Below, in pieces: positions 17,049 through 24,948 of a stretch of 40,027 nucleotides of DNA. Numbering within the stretch: the first letter of the stretch is position 1; the number at the start of each line of letters is the position of its first letter. The notes under the pieces were generated by a model. The model saw nothing but the letters and a program-made list of their open reading frames with translations, ran no database searches and was not told the DNA's origin. Both the position numbers and the translations under genes were made by a program. Origin of the DNA: Paracoccaceae bacterium. Lineage in GTDB: Bacteria; Pseudomonadota; Alphaproteobacteria; Rhodobacterales; Rhodobacteraceae. The stretch spans positions 1-40,027 of the forward strand of contig DOOI01000193.1 of the NCBI GenBank assembly GCA_003512825.1, read 5' to 3'.

Positions 17049-17837
17049 TCAAAGATCGAAGCTAGCAAAAACCGGGGCGTGATCAGAAGGCTGCTCCCAT
17101 CCCCGTGCATCGCGCAAGACCCGCGACGAGTGCCCGGAGGCCGCGATATCAGATGTCGCCCAAATATGGTCCAATCGGCGGCCTTTATCGGCCCCCGCCC
17201 AGTCAGCCGCCCGGTATGACCACCACGAATAAAGCAGACCATGCGGGATATCCTGACGTGTCACATCCACCCAAGCGCCGGAGTCTTGCACGTCGGCCAA
17301 GAGGTCCACTTCAATCTGGGTGTGGCTGACGATTTTGAGCAGCTGCTTGTGGTTCCACACGTCATCTTCGCGAGGCGCGATATTCAAATCGCCGACAAGG
17401 ATGGCTTTCTGCGGCCGATCCGCACGAAAATAATCCCGCATCTCGGTAAGGTAATCGAGCTTTTGGCCGAATTTCTCATTCACGTCCCGATCAGGCACAT
17501 CGCCCCCCGCAGGCACATAGAAGTTATGCACCGTGACGCCATTTTCCAGTTTTGCCGCGACATGGCGCGCATGTCCCAAGGCCGCAAAATCCTCGGCTCC
17601 GACTTCTTGCATCGGGATCTTCGACAAGATCGCTACGCCGTTGTATCCCTTTTGGCCGCGCGCCACGACATGGCGATAGCCCAAGGCGGCAAAAGCCTCG
17701 AGTGGCATCTTTTCGACCGGGCTTTTGCATTCCTGTAAACACAGCACATCTGGCGCTTCATCTACCATCAGACGCGCCACCAAAGCCTCGCGCAGCCGCA
17801 CCGAATTGATGTTCCAAGTTGCCAGTGTGAAGGCCAT
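17049..17837 (-). CDS. xthA: Exodeoxyribonuclease III
   Basis: A 262-aa Mg-dependent AP endonuclease and 3' exonuclease of base-excision repair. Motifs in order: ATWNINSVRLR, LCLQECKSP (metal-binding Glu), the loop GYNGVAILSK, LVGDLNIAP (Asp/Asn), and the C-terminal RLDHIWAT and SDHAPVFASF (catalytic Asp-His pair). The start at 17837 (MAFTLATWN) is preferred because GGAG lies 6 nt upstream; an ATG two codons earlier abuts that site. The 263 bp upstream hold no gene. Confidence 0.94.
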   Translation of the reverse strand: MAFTLATWNINSVRLREALVARLMVDEAPDVLCLQECKSPVEKMPLEAFAALGYRHVVARGQKGYNGVAILSKIPMQEVGAEDFAALGHARHVAAKLENGVTVHNFYVPAGGDVPDRDVNEKFGQKLDYLTEMRDYFRADRPQKAILVGDLNIAPREDDVWNHKQLLKIVSHTQIEVDLLADVQDSGAWVDVTRQDIPHGLLYSWWSYRAADWAGADKGRRLDHIWATSDIAASGHSSRVLRDARGWEQPSDHAPVFASFDL

Positions 17838-18045
17838 TTCCATCTCCCTTAATCCGCTCCGCTCTTAGGCCAGACCGCCACGGAAAACCACTCTTTCTCG
17901 GTTGAAAATATCTCTGGCCGGGCGCGGGCACGAGAGGCTCTTTGGGGTCACAATCGCCAGACCAAGAGATCGCGGATGATCACAGGGCTTTTGCGCCGCA
18001 AGAGGGCTTTGCGCCGATGCGTGGCTGGGAAGGGGGTAGGTTTGC

Positions 18046-18064
18046 ATGACAGTGGGTCTGTCAT
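18046..18064. repeat. Short perfect inverted repeat between VOC gene and xthA
   Basis: ATGACAG (18046-18052) and CTGTCAT (18058-18064) flank a 5-nt loop. It lies in the gap between the VOC gene and xthA, both on the minus strand. There is no T-tract, so it may be an operator or a weak terminator. Otherwise the gap 17844-18106 shows only a short imperfect direct repeat containing GCTTTGCGCCG. Confidence 0.3.
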
Positions 18065-18106
18065 TGGGTCCGACAGCACTGCGTGCGCCGACGCAATGGG
18101 TGTGCG

Positions 18107-18517
18107 TCACAGATCTTCGACTTCGTGCACTTCGATGACATTCCCGTCCGGATCATAGAAGAAGATTTGCCTCCAGCCATTGACGGCTTGGTTGCGCCAG
18201 TCCGCGTAGGAAACGCCCTCGGCTTTGAGATGCGCGATGAAGGCTTCGATATCATCCGTGCGATAGGCGATATGGCCATGGCTTACCGGATTGACAAATT
18301 GTTGTGCGCGAAAGCCTGCCTGAACATCTTTTTCAGACAGATGGAACTGGATGGTCCCATCGCTGACAAAGGAAACGTCACCGGAATAGCCCTTGTTTTT
18401 CTCCAGAACTGGAAGGTCAGTGGTGCAATTATCCAAGCCCAAGACTGTTCGATAAAAAGCATCCATCCGGCCAACGTTTTCGGTGACCAAATTTACATGG
18501 TGCAATTTCAATTTCAT
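18107..18517 (-). CDS. VOC family (glyoxalase/bleomycin-resistance fold) protein
   Basis: A 136-aa single-domain-length protein of the glyoxalase I superfamily: LHHVNLVTENVGRMDAFYRTVLGL opens the first beta-alpha-beta module, and HGHIAYRTDDIEAF with FYDPDGNVIEVHEVE closes the second. The His and Glu that typically ligate the metal (HHV, GHI, IEV) are present. Substrate unknown; fosfomycin-resistance or dioxygenase-like roles are equally possible. It is downstream of the predicted small-RNA terminator, so it should have its own promoter within 18518-18577. Confidence 0.85.
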   Translation of the reverse strand: MKLKLHHVNLVTENVGRMDAFYRTVLGLDNCTTDLPVLEKNKGYSGDVSFVSDGTIQFHLSEKDVQAGFRAQQFVNPVSHGHIAYRTDDIEAFIAHLKAEGVSYADWRNQAVNGWRQIFFYDPDGNVIEVHEVEDL

Positions 18518-18577
18518 GGCGCGCCTCCCCTTGCGGTGGGGCGAGCCTGCCGGGGATCTGGCGTGATAGCAACGAAG

Positions 18578-18603
18578 AAAAAAACCCCGGCATAAAGCCG
18601 GGG
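18578..18603 (-). terminator. Strong Rho-independent terminator of the predicted small RNA
   Basis: On the minus strand CCCCGGC and GCCGGGG form a perfect 7-bp GC stem around the loop TTTAT, followed by seven T (18584 down to 18578). No protein-coding gene ends just before it: the nearest minus-strand gene upstream, the response regulator, stops at 18760. It therefore marks the end of a non-coding transcript. Confidence 0.9.
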
Positions 18604-18653
18604 CGTGAGTCCAACAGGGAGGTGCACATGAGTGCCCGCATGTGCGACGGGAT
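18578..18653 (-). ncRNA. Predicted trans-acting small RNA under an FNR-type box
   Basis: Predicted transcript of about 76 nt starting near 18653. In order it has a short 5' tail; a hairpin with perfect 7-bp arms GCACATG and CATGTGC around an 8-nt loop (18645-18624); a 19-nt unpaired linker containing ACCTCCCTG; and a GC-rich terminator with seven T. The CCUCCC stretch is complementary to Shine-Dalgarno sequences, the usual seed of translation-blocking small RNAs in this order. The -10-like TTTATC (18667-18662) and an FNR box centred about 41.5 bp upstream give it a class II activator promoter. Nothing in the strip codes for protein. Not matched to any named RNA; expression is inferred from architecture. 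Confidence 0.7.
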
Positions 18654-18687
18654 GGGTATCTGATAAACCTATATCAACAGTAGCACT

Positions 18688-18701
18688 TTGATTTAGGTCA
18701 A
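18688..18701 (-). promoter_or_regulatory. FNR/FnrL-type binding site
   Basis: Read on the minus strand the site is TTGAC-CTAA-ATCAA, one base from the symmetric FNR consensus TTGAT-N4-ATCAA. Its centre (18694.5) is about 41.5 bp upstream of the start expected from the -10-like TTTATC, the standard position for FNR activation. This implies induction of the small RNA at low oxygen, or by a related Crp/Fnr protein such as a Dnr type. Confidence 0.7.
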
Positions 18702-18706
18702 ATCAG

Positions 18707-18742
18707 GTCTGGAATTCCAGACGCCCCCGAATGGGCGCGTCT
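18707..18742. repeat. 16-bp palindrome overlapping a hairpin, downstream of the response regulator
   Basis: 18707-18722 is a perfect palindrome, GTCTGGAATTCCAGAC. 18719-18742 forms a second stem (AGACGC with GCGTCT plus an inner CCC/GGG separated by one mismatch). They share AGAC, so as RNA the two folds exclude each other. The hairpin lies 18 bp past the response regulator stop and may slow or end its transcription, though no T-tract follows. The palindrome's centre is 20 bp upstream of the FNR-box centre and could bind a second regulator. Confidence 0.45.
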
Positions 18743-18759
18743 GATGAGAATAACGGCTC

Positions 18760-19446
18760 TCAGGCCACAAGTTTATAGCCACCCGATTCTGTAACCAAGA
18801 GGCGTGCGTTCGAGGGATCAGGCTCGATCTTTTGGCGCAGGCGATAGATGTGGGTTTCAAGCGTATGCGTAGTGACACCGGCATTATAGCCCCAGACCTC
18901 ATGCAAAAGCACGTCGCGCGGCACCACGCCATCGGGAGCGCGATAGAGGAATTTAAGGATATTGGTTTCTTTCTCCGTCAGACGAATTTTCTTTTCGTCT
19001 TCGGTGATGAGCATCTTCATCGCGGGCTTGAACGTATATGGGCCAAGCTGGAAGACCGCGTCTTCGGATTGCTCATGGGTGCGAAGCTGCGCGCGCAGGC
19101 GTGCGAGCAGAACTGGGAATTTGAAAGGTTTGGTGACGTAGTCGTTGGCGCCCGAATCCAGACCTAGGATCGTGTCGGCATCCGAGTCGTGGCCTGTCAG
19201 CATGACGATCGGGCATTTCACCCCTTGTTTGCGAAGAAGTTTGCACAGCTCTCGGCCATCGGTATCGGGCAAGCCCACATCGAGGATCACGAGATCATAA
19301 ATCGCTTCTTTGGCACGTTTCATCCCGTCGGCCCCGGTCCCGGCTTCGAATACATCGAAGTCTTCGGTCATGACCAATTGCTCGCTCAGCGCTTCGCGCA
19401 GGTCTTCATCATCATCGACGAGTAGGATTTTTTTCAGCTGTGCCAT
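18760..19446 (-). CDS. OmpR-family response regulator
   Basis: A 228-aa two-component regulator. The receiver domain (1-120) has the acidic cluster VDDDED, phosphoacceptor Asp56 in VILDVGLPD, Thr84 in MLTGHD and Lys106 in YVTKPF. The C-terminal winged helix (about 130-228) has [18 protein letters not shown] and [19 protein letters not shown]. No histidine kinase is adjacent, so the partner is elsewhere. It is divergent from ribA; two TGTTACA direct repeats 21 bp apart in the shared region are the kind of site this family binds. I cannot assign a specific name. Confidence 0.92.
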   Translation of the reverse strand: MAQLKKILLVDDDEDLREALSEQLVMTEDFDVFEAGTGADGMKRAKEAIYDLVILDVGLPDTDGRELCKLLRKQGVKCPIVMLTGHDSDADTILGLDSGANDYVTKPFKFPVLLARLRAQLRTHEQSEDAVFQLGPYTFKPAMKMLITEDEKKIRLTEKETNILKFLYRAPDGVVPRDVLLHEVWGYNAGVTTHTLETHIYRLRQKIEPDPSNARLLVTESGGYKLVA

Positions 19447-19547
19447 GATATCCTCGCTTGTGTCCTTGGCTCTGACTTGGGGCAGGGCGTGCAGGATGAC
19501 AAGTTTTGCTGCAATCCCTCACAGGGACGTGTAAAGCACGAGGGCTA

Positions 19548-19575
19548 TGTTACAATTTCTGGCCCGAGTGTTACA
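19548..19575. promoter_or_regulatory. Tandem TGTTACA direct repeats, 21-bp spacing
   Basis: TGTTACA occurs at 19548-19554 and again at 19569-19575, exactly two helical turns apart, in the 162-bp region between the divergent response regulator and ribA. OmpR-family proteins bind head-to-tail direct repeats on one DNA face. The second copy ends 34 bp before the ribA ATG. The regulator that binds is inferred to be the neighbour. Confidence 0.45.
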
Positions 19576-19608
19576 TCGGTTCCAGCAAAAACCCGGACAA
19601 GACCCTGT

Positions 19609-20706
19609 ATGACCCTGATGCCAACCATGACCGAACTGCTTGCGCGCGCCCGTGCGGACCTGCGGATGGGGGTGCCTGTGGTTCTGTCTGATGGCGGCGA
19701 CGGCGTGGCAATTTTGGCAGCAGAGACCGCGACGCCGGGACGCTTGGGCGATATGCAGGCGCTGGGTGCCGTGCTGGCGATCACGGCGCGGCGTGCCGAG
19801 ACGCTGAAAGCGCGGGCCTATGATGGCGATTTGGCGCGGATATTGGTGCCAAAAGAGGCGGATGCGCGGTGGCTCAAGGGGATGGCTGATCCGGCGGGCG
19901 ATCTGGCAACGCCGATGAAAGGACCGCTGATGTCGGCCCGAGAGGGCAGTGCACATTTGCACCGTTTGGCGCTGATGATGGTTAAGGACGCGCATCTTTT
20001 GCCGGCTGTTCTGGTGGCCTCTTTGGCGGGCAGCAGTCAGACCCCGCAGAGTTTTGCGGCCATGCACGGGCTCACCGTGTTGGAAGCGACGCTTGCCGGT
20101 CCGGTGCTTGCGGCATCGACACGGCCCTTGCCAGTGGTTGCGGCGCGCTTGCCCGTCGCGGAAGCGGGCGCTGGGCGACTTCATGTGTTTCGTGCCGAAG
20201 ATGGCGGCGAGGAACATTACGCGTTTGAAGTCGGCGCGGCGTCGCGTGATGCGCCTGTGCTGGCGCGGTTGCATTCGGCTTGTTTTACCGGGGATGTGTT
20301 GGGCTCGTTGAAATGTGACTGTGGCCCGCAATTGCACGCAGCGCTGCGCCAGATGGGAACAGAGGGCGCGGGGGTGCTATTGTACCTCAATCAAGAGGGG
20401 CGCGGCATTGGCCTAGCCAATAAAATGCGTGCCTATTCCTTGCAAGATCAGGGCTTTGATACAGTGGAGGCCAATCATCGGTTGGGCTTTGAGGATGATG
20501 AGCGCGACTTTGCCTTGGGCGCGCATATCTTGGCCAAGATGGGTTTTTCCGCTGTGCGGCTCATGACGAACAACCCCAAGAAAATCGCCATGATGGAAAA
20601 GGCCGGGATTGCGGTGACAGAACGCGTGCCGCTCATTGTGGGCGAAGGGGATCTTAATCGGGCCTATCTGGCAACCAAGGCTGCGAAGTCGGGGCATTTG
20701 CTGTGA
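19609..20706 (+). CDS. ribA: GTP cyclohydrolase II with N-terminal RibB-like degenerate domain
   Basis: First step of riboflavin synthesis, opening the GTP ring to the diaminopyrimidine. The C-terminal 200 residues are a complete RibA: zinc cysteines 225, 236 and 238 in [33 protein letters not shown], and the C-terminal LMTNNPKK. The N-terminal 150 residues ([19 protein letters not shown], then [19 protein letters not shown]) resemble DHBP synthase but lack its acidic DDEDRENEGD metal site, so that activity is probably lost. The start at ATG 19609 precedes the domain; ATG 19618 and 19627 are alternatives. The stop overlaps the next gene as GTGA. Confidence 0.92.
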   Translation: MTLMPTMTELLARARADLRMGVPVVLSDGGDGVAILAAETATPGRLGDMQALGAVLAITARRAETLKARAYDGDLARILVPKEADARWLKGMADPAGDLATPMKGPLMSAREGSAHLHRLALMMVKDAHLLPAVLVASLAGSSQTPQSFAAMHGLTVLEATLAGPVLAASTRPLPVVAARLPVAEAGAGRLHVFRAEDGGEEHYAFEVGAASRDAPVLARLHSACFTGDVLGSLKCDCGPQLHAALRQMGTEGAGVLLYLNQEGRGIGLANKMRAYSLQDQGFDTVEANHRLGFEDDERDFALGAHILAKMGFSAVRLMTNNPKKIAMMEKAGIAVTERVPLIVGEGDLNRAYLATKAAKSGHLL

Positions 20707-21197
20707 CGGCGCGCGATCTGGTTGTTACACCGACGGGGCTGCGTTTCTTGGGGCGGCATTTTGCCTGCACCGTTGGGCGCGGTGGAGTGACCGACAACAA
20801 GCGCGAAGGTGACGGAGCTACGCCACGCGGTGTGCATCGGTTGGTGGGGATGCTGTATCGGGCTGATCGCATTGCAAAACCTGCTGATTGGGCGCTGCCC
20901 ATTGGTCCGCGCGACCTGTGGTCGGATGATCCGCGCCATGAAGACTATAACCTGATGGTGCGTGCCCCCTATGCGCCTTCGCATGAGGTGCTGCATCGGG
21001 CTGATCCGCTTTATGATCTGGTGATTTTGACGGATTGGAACTGGCCGCGCGCCGTGCGCGGGCATGGTTCGGCCATCTTTTTGCATCAATGGCGCAGACC
21101 GGGCTATCCGACTGCGGGGTGCGTCGCGTTTTCGCGCCGGGATCTGCATTGGATCGCACCGCGCCTCACTTATGAGACGCGGCTGATCGTGGTCTAG
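20703..21197 (+). CDS. L,D-transpeptidase (YkuD) domain protein
   Basis: A 164-aa YkuD-fold protein with the catalytic block [10 protein letters not shown] (His121, His128) and PTAGCVAFS (Cys140), matching the H-X-HGC-type motif, and the early [14 protein letters not shown] characteristic of the ErfK/YbiS-like branch. Such enzymes form 3-3 crosslinks in peptidoglycan or attach lipoprotein. No signal peptide is visible: the N-terminus [17 protein letters not shown] is not a leader, which is odd for a periplasmic reaction. The start is GTG 20703, overlapping the ribA TGA by 3 nt, so translation is coupled. The 3' end is 4 bp from the convergent aldehyde dehydrogenase gene. Confidence 0.85.
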   Translation: MTARDLVVTPTGLRFLGRHFACTVGRGGVTDNKREGDGATPRGVHRLVGMLYRADRIAKPADWALPIGPRDLWSDDPRHEDYNLMVRAPYAPSHEVLHRADPLYDLVILTDWNWPRAVRGHGSAIFLHQWRRPGYPTAGCVAFSRRDLHWIAPRLTYETRLIVV

Positions 21198-21201
21198 GGC
21201 C

Positions 21202-23541
21202 TTATTCGCCGTAGGGCACCCAGATGGTTTTCACCTCGGTCGCCTGATCAAGGAAGGTGCGGCCTGCGCCCTCGGACCCCAGCCAATCGCGGGCCATTCC
21301 ATTGTTGACCCAAGTGCGCTTGAGGTTGCCCGCGCTCTCCTCTTCGATCTGTTGCGACAGCGATGACGCGGAGAAGGACCATAACGCATCCACATCCGCA
21401 TGGCCCGAAAACTGGGCGGCAAGGTCGGCGTGTGTGCCCGTCAGGATATTGACCACGCCGCCCGGAACATCAGAGGTATCGAGAACCTGATAGAATGCCG
21501 TTGCAGCCAGCGGGAAGGGTTCGGAGGCCACCAGAACTGTGCGGTTGCCCATGGCAATGGCAGGCGCCATGACCGAGACCAGTCCCAAAAGCGGGGCCTC
21601 ATCCGAGCAGAAGGCCCCGATCACACCCAAGGGTGCGCGCATTGCCAAGGCGATGCCGCGCAGCGGCACACCCTTGACATCGCCTGCGTATTTGTCGGCC
21701 CAAGCGGCGTAGGTGAAGAGCCGCGAAATAGTGGCCTCCACTTCGCGCGCCCCGGTTTTGCCACCCTGCATCTGGTCGAGCAGGCGGGCAAACTCCTCTG
21801 CGCGCGCGCTAAGGTTTTCTGCGATGTAATAGAGGATTTGCGCCCGTAAGTGCCCGGTGGACTTGCTCCATCCTGTTGCGCCTCGGGCCGCTTCGACGGC
21901 ATTGCGAATGTCTTTGCGGCTGGCAATCGGCGCTTGCCCCAAAAGCGCGCCCTTTGGCCCATAGACGTTTCGGGTATAGCCTGCATCGGGGCGCGTTTGC
22001 TTGCCGCCAATGTAGAGTTTTGGCGTGCGGTCGATCCCGCCTTCAACGCCGCTTCCCGTATAGGCGGCGATCGGTTTGAGTGCTTTGGCCTTGGTGGCGG
22101 GCTTGAGATAGGCGGCCAAGCCTTCCCATCCGCCTTCGCGCCCAAAACCGCTTTCACGTATCCCGCCAAAGGGGGCGGCGGCATCAAACAGGTTGGTCGC
22201 GTTCACCCAAATCACTCCTGCCGCCAGCTGCGGCGCGATATCCAACGCAAGATTGACGTTTTCCGTCCAGAGCGAGGCCGCAAGCCCATAACGGGTATTA
22301 TTTGCCAACTCGACCGCTTCGGCAGGGGTGCGGAACGTTGTTGCCACAAGGACGGGGCCAAAGACCTCCTCCTGCATCAAAGGGTCTGCCGGATGCAGCC
22401 CGGTGATCAAAGTGGGCGGGTAAAATGCGCCACTTGTGGGCATGTCCAAGGCGGGTTGATAACAGGTGCCAGCGCTGCCCGCGACCAGTGCGGCCACCCG
22501 GTCGCGGTGGCTGACATCCACCATCGCGCCAATGTCGATGCATTTGTCCAGCGGATCGCCAAGGCGCAGCGTGGCCATGCGGGCCTTGAGTTTGGTATGA
22601 AAACGCTCGGCCACGCCCTCTTGGACCAATAGCCGCGACCCCGCGCAACAGACCTGCCCTTGATTGAACCAGATCGCATCCACCAACCCCTCAATCGCGC
22701 TGTCGAGATCGGCGTCGTCGAAAACGATATAAGGGGACTTGCCGCCCAACTCGAGGGTCAGCGCTTTCCCTTGCCCTGCGGTGGCACGTCGAATAGCCCG
22801 CCCCACCTCTGTGGATCCGGTGAAGGCCACCTTGTCGATCGCGGGATGCGCCACAAGGGTCTCGCCTGTGCGCCCGTCGCCTGTGACGATATTGAGAACG
22901 CCCTTTGGCAGCCCTGCTTGATGCGCGATCTCCGCAAAAAGCAGCGCGGTAAGCGGTGTCCATTCGGCGGGTTTGAGCACCACCGTATTTCCGGCGGCCA
23001 AGGCCGGGGCGACTTTCCAAGCAAGCATCAAAAGCGGGAAATTCCATGGGATGACCTGCCCGCATACGCCCAGAGGGGCCATGTCCGGACGCTCGCTTTC
23101 CATCAACTGTGCAAGGCCAGCGTGATGGTAGAAATGACGATGCACCAAAGAAATATCGATGTCGCGCGTTTCGCGGATCGGTTTGCCATTGTCGAGGCTT
23201 TCGAGCACTGAAAAGAGCCGTGCGTGTTTTTGCACCATCCGCGCCAAGGCATAAAGATGGCGAGCGCGCCCATGCCCTCCAAGGCCGGCCCATTTTGTCT
23301 GGGCGCGACGGGCGGCCTTGATGGCGCGTTCGATGTCTGCCGCGCTGCCTTGGCTGACCTTGGCCAGCACCGCGCCCGTAGCGGGGTTCTTGACTTCGAA
23401 GGTCTCACCGGGGGCGGTGAATGTGCCGTCAATGAAATGGCCGAAGCGATTGCCATGGCCATCGAGCCAAGCCAAGGCCTCTGTGGCGCCTTCGGGCGAG
23501 GGGCCGTAGTCCATGGTTTCAAAGAGTTCGCGAGTGGTCAT
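21202..23541 (-). CDS. ALDH16-type aldehyde dehydrogenase with inactive C-terminal half
   Basis: A 779-aa protein built as one full plus one partial ALDH unit. The first (1-490) is complete: IPWNFPL, Lys190 in VLKPAEWTP, FTGSTEVG, general base Glu264 in LELGGKSP, and nucleophile Cys298 in GQVCCAGSR. The second (about 500-779) keeps the fold (PLGVIGAFCSDEAPLLGL, VVNILTG) but has WSFSASS in place of FTGS and lacks the catalytic Glu/Cys region. This is the ALDH16 layout known from Loktanella and animals. It lies downstream of deoC on the same strand across a 284-bp gap without a convincing gene; oxidation of the acetaldehyde made by DeoC is the likely role. Confidence 0.9.
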   Translation of the reverse strand: MTTRELFETMDYGPSPEGATEALAWLDGHGNRFGHFIDGTFTAPGETFEVKNPATGAVLAKVSQGSAADIERAIKAARRAQTKWAGLGGHGRARHLYALARMVQKHARLFSVLESLDNGKPIRETRDIDISLVHRHFYHHAGLAQLMESERPDMAPLGVCGQVIPWNFPLLMLAWKVAPALAAGNTVVLKPAEWTPLTALLFAEIAHQAGLPKGVLNIVTGDGRTGETLVAHPAIDKVAFTGSTEVGRAIRRATAGQGKALTLELGGKSPYIVFDDADLDSAIEGLVDAIWFNQGQVCCAGSRLLVQEGVAERFHTKLKARMATLRLGDPLDKCIDIGAMVDVSHRDRVAALVAGSAGTCYQPALDMPTSGAFYPPTLITGLHPADPLMQEEVFGPVLVATTFRTPAEAVELANNTRYGLAASLWTENVNLALDIAPQLAAGVIWVNATNLFDAAAPFGGIRESGFGREGGWEGLAAYLKPATKAKALKPIAAYTGSGVEGGIDRTPKLYIGGKQTRPDAGYTRNVYGPKGALLGQAPIASRKDIRNAVEAARGATGWSKSTGHLRAQILYYIAENLSARAEEFARLLDQMQGGKTGAREVEATISRLFTYAAWADKYAGDVKGVPLRGIALAMRAPLGVIGAFCSDEAPLLGLVSVMAPAIAMGNRTVLVASEPFPLAATAFYQVLDTSDVPGGVVNILTGTHADLAAQFSGHADVDALWSFSASSLSQQIEEESAGNLKRTWVNNGMARDWLGSEGAGRTFLDQATEVKTIWVPYGE

Positions 23542-23825
23542 GGGCGATCTCCAATACGCCTAAAGTTTGATCCGGCTTGCAAGCCAGTCTGCCTCGAAGG
23601 TGGCTGTATCCTTGGCGGAAGGCAAACTCGATCCCATCCAAATCGGCGCTACCGACTATCGACGTTTCTGCTGTGTCGGTCAGGCGGCGGCCGCGGGCCG
23701 GGTTCAGATTTGGTGCATAGGCCGCATCTGTGCGCCCGGCCCAGTCATCGTTTTCAATCGGCGCCGCAATTGGCAGAAAAGGCGCCAGATCAATCATGGG
23801 GGCGGAGGGAAAACTACACATCATC

Positions 23826-24812
23826 TTAGGCCATCGCATGCCGCCAAGACGCGGAATAGCGCCCGGTGACATGATGTTCGAGTTGCCGCTCGATATCGCC
23901 CAAGAGCGACGACGCGCCGAAGCGGAAAAGATCGGGACGCAGCCACCGATCGCCGAGTTCTTCTTTTATCAGCGCCAGATAGACCAGGGCATCTTTGGCC
24001 TTTGAAATCCCGCCAGCGGGTTTGTAGCCCACGCGCAAGCCCGTGCGGTCGTAATAATCGCGGATGGCCCGGATCATCACAAGACTTACGGGCAAAGTGG
24101 CGTTCACGCTTTCCTTGCCCGTTGACGTCTTGATGAAGTCTGCCCCTGCCATCATGCACACCAAAGAGGCGCGGGCGACATTGCGAAGAGTGCCCAATTC
24201 ACCTGTTGCCAAAATGGCCTTTACATGGGCCGTGCCACAGGCCTCGCGCATGGCACGCATTTCATCATAGAGCGCCTGCCAATTTCCGGTGAGCACATGG
24301 CGGCGCGAAATGACGATATCGATCTCCTCTGCCCCGGCGCGCACGCTCTCGCCAATCTCGGCCAGACGCAGCGGCAAAGGCGATAGGCCCGCCGGGAAGC
24401 CCGTTGACACAGCCGCTACTGGTATGTTGGTGCCTGCAAGCGTTTCTACCGCTGTGGCAACCATATCGTGGTAAACGCAGACCGCCCCCACGGTCAGCCC
24501 GTCCATCCCTAACGCTTGCAATAGATCCGCGCGCACAGGCTGTCGGGCTTTGGTTGCCAATCGCCGCACCCGTCCGGCGGTATCGTCGCCCGAGAGCGTG
24601 GTGAGATCGATGCAAGATATCGCGCGGCACAGCCAAGCCGCTTGATAGTCCTTCTTTACCGACCGTCGCCCCGGCAAAGTGGCACAGCGTCGCTCTATCG
24701 CGGATGTATTGGCCGTGGCGCGCATCACCCAATCTAGGTCAAGTGGCAGCCCGACATTTCGCGGCTCAATGAGTTGCGGAAGCAAACTATTGGTATTGTG
24801 GAGCTTTTCCAT
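23826..24812 (-). CDS. deoC: Deoxyribose-phosphate aldolase
   Basis: A 328-aa class I aldolase cleaving 2-deoxyribose 5-phosphate to acetaldehyde and glyceraldehyde 3-phosphate in deoxynucleoside catabolism. The Schiff-base lysine is Lys228 in DFIKTSTGK, the second lysine is Lys264 in GYKPAGGI, and Asp165 lies in EEIDIVISR. The length is nearer the longer DERA form seen in animals than the 259-aa E. coli enzyme. The start at 24812 (MEKLHNTNS) follows GAGGG by 5 nt; the longer frame upstream looks non-coding. The ALDH16 gene downstream would use the acetaldehyde; no deoA or deoB is in the window. Confidence 0.94.
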   Translation of the reverse strand: MEKLHNTNSLLPQLIEPRNVGLPLDLDWVMRATANTSAIERRCATLPGRRSVKKDYQAAWLCRAISCIDLTTLSGDDTAGRVRRLATKARQPVRADLLQALGMDGLTVGAVCVYHDMVATAVETLAGTNIPVAAVSTGFPAGLSPLPLRLAEIGESVRAGAEEIDIVISRRHVLTGNWQALYDEMRAMREACGTAHVKAILATGELGTLRNVARASLVCMMAGADFIKTSTGKESVNATLPVSLVMIRAIRDYYDRTGLRVGYKPAGGISKAKDALVYLALIKEELGDRWLRPDLFRFGASSLLGDIERQLEHHVTGRYSASWRHAMA

Positions 24813-24914
24813 TCCATCCCTCGCGGAGGTTCTGCGCGAAGGTGGCACGGCCTGCGCCTGTTTGTCCAGACGAAGCACAGCGGCAAAGACGTGGCAAAAA
24901 ACTCAGTGAATGGC

Positions 24915-24934
24915 ACGGCCTCTCACAAGGCCGT
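24915..24934 (-). terminator. Hairpin downstream of the sulP gene, possible terminator
   Basis: On the minus strand ACGGCCT and AGGCCGT form a perfect 7-bp stem with a 6-nt loop, 15 bp past the SulP stop. Six T lie further downstream (24901-24896) rather than directly after the stem, so termination would be weak or the hairpin may serve RNA stability. Confidence 0.35.
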
Positions 24935-24948
24935 ACCGGTCAATGCAG

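Noticed and set aside
18628..18663. Plus-strand 11-codon frame preceded by AGGGAGG, looking like a leader peptide
   Set aside because: The apparent ribosome site is the exact complement of the CCTCCC seed in the predicted minus-strand small RNA, and no promoter or gene follows on the plus strand. The structured minus-strand reading explains the same bases better.
23519..23872. Minus-strand frame of 117 codons between deoC and the ALDH16 gene
   Set aside because: It overlaps both flanking genes, has no clear ribosome site, and its second half has rare codons and no recognisable motif. An inner start (MIDLAPFLP) looks slightly better but is not supported by anything else.
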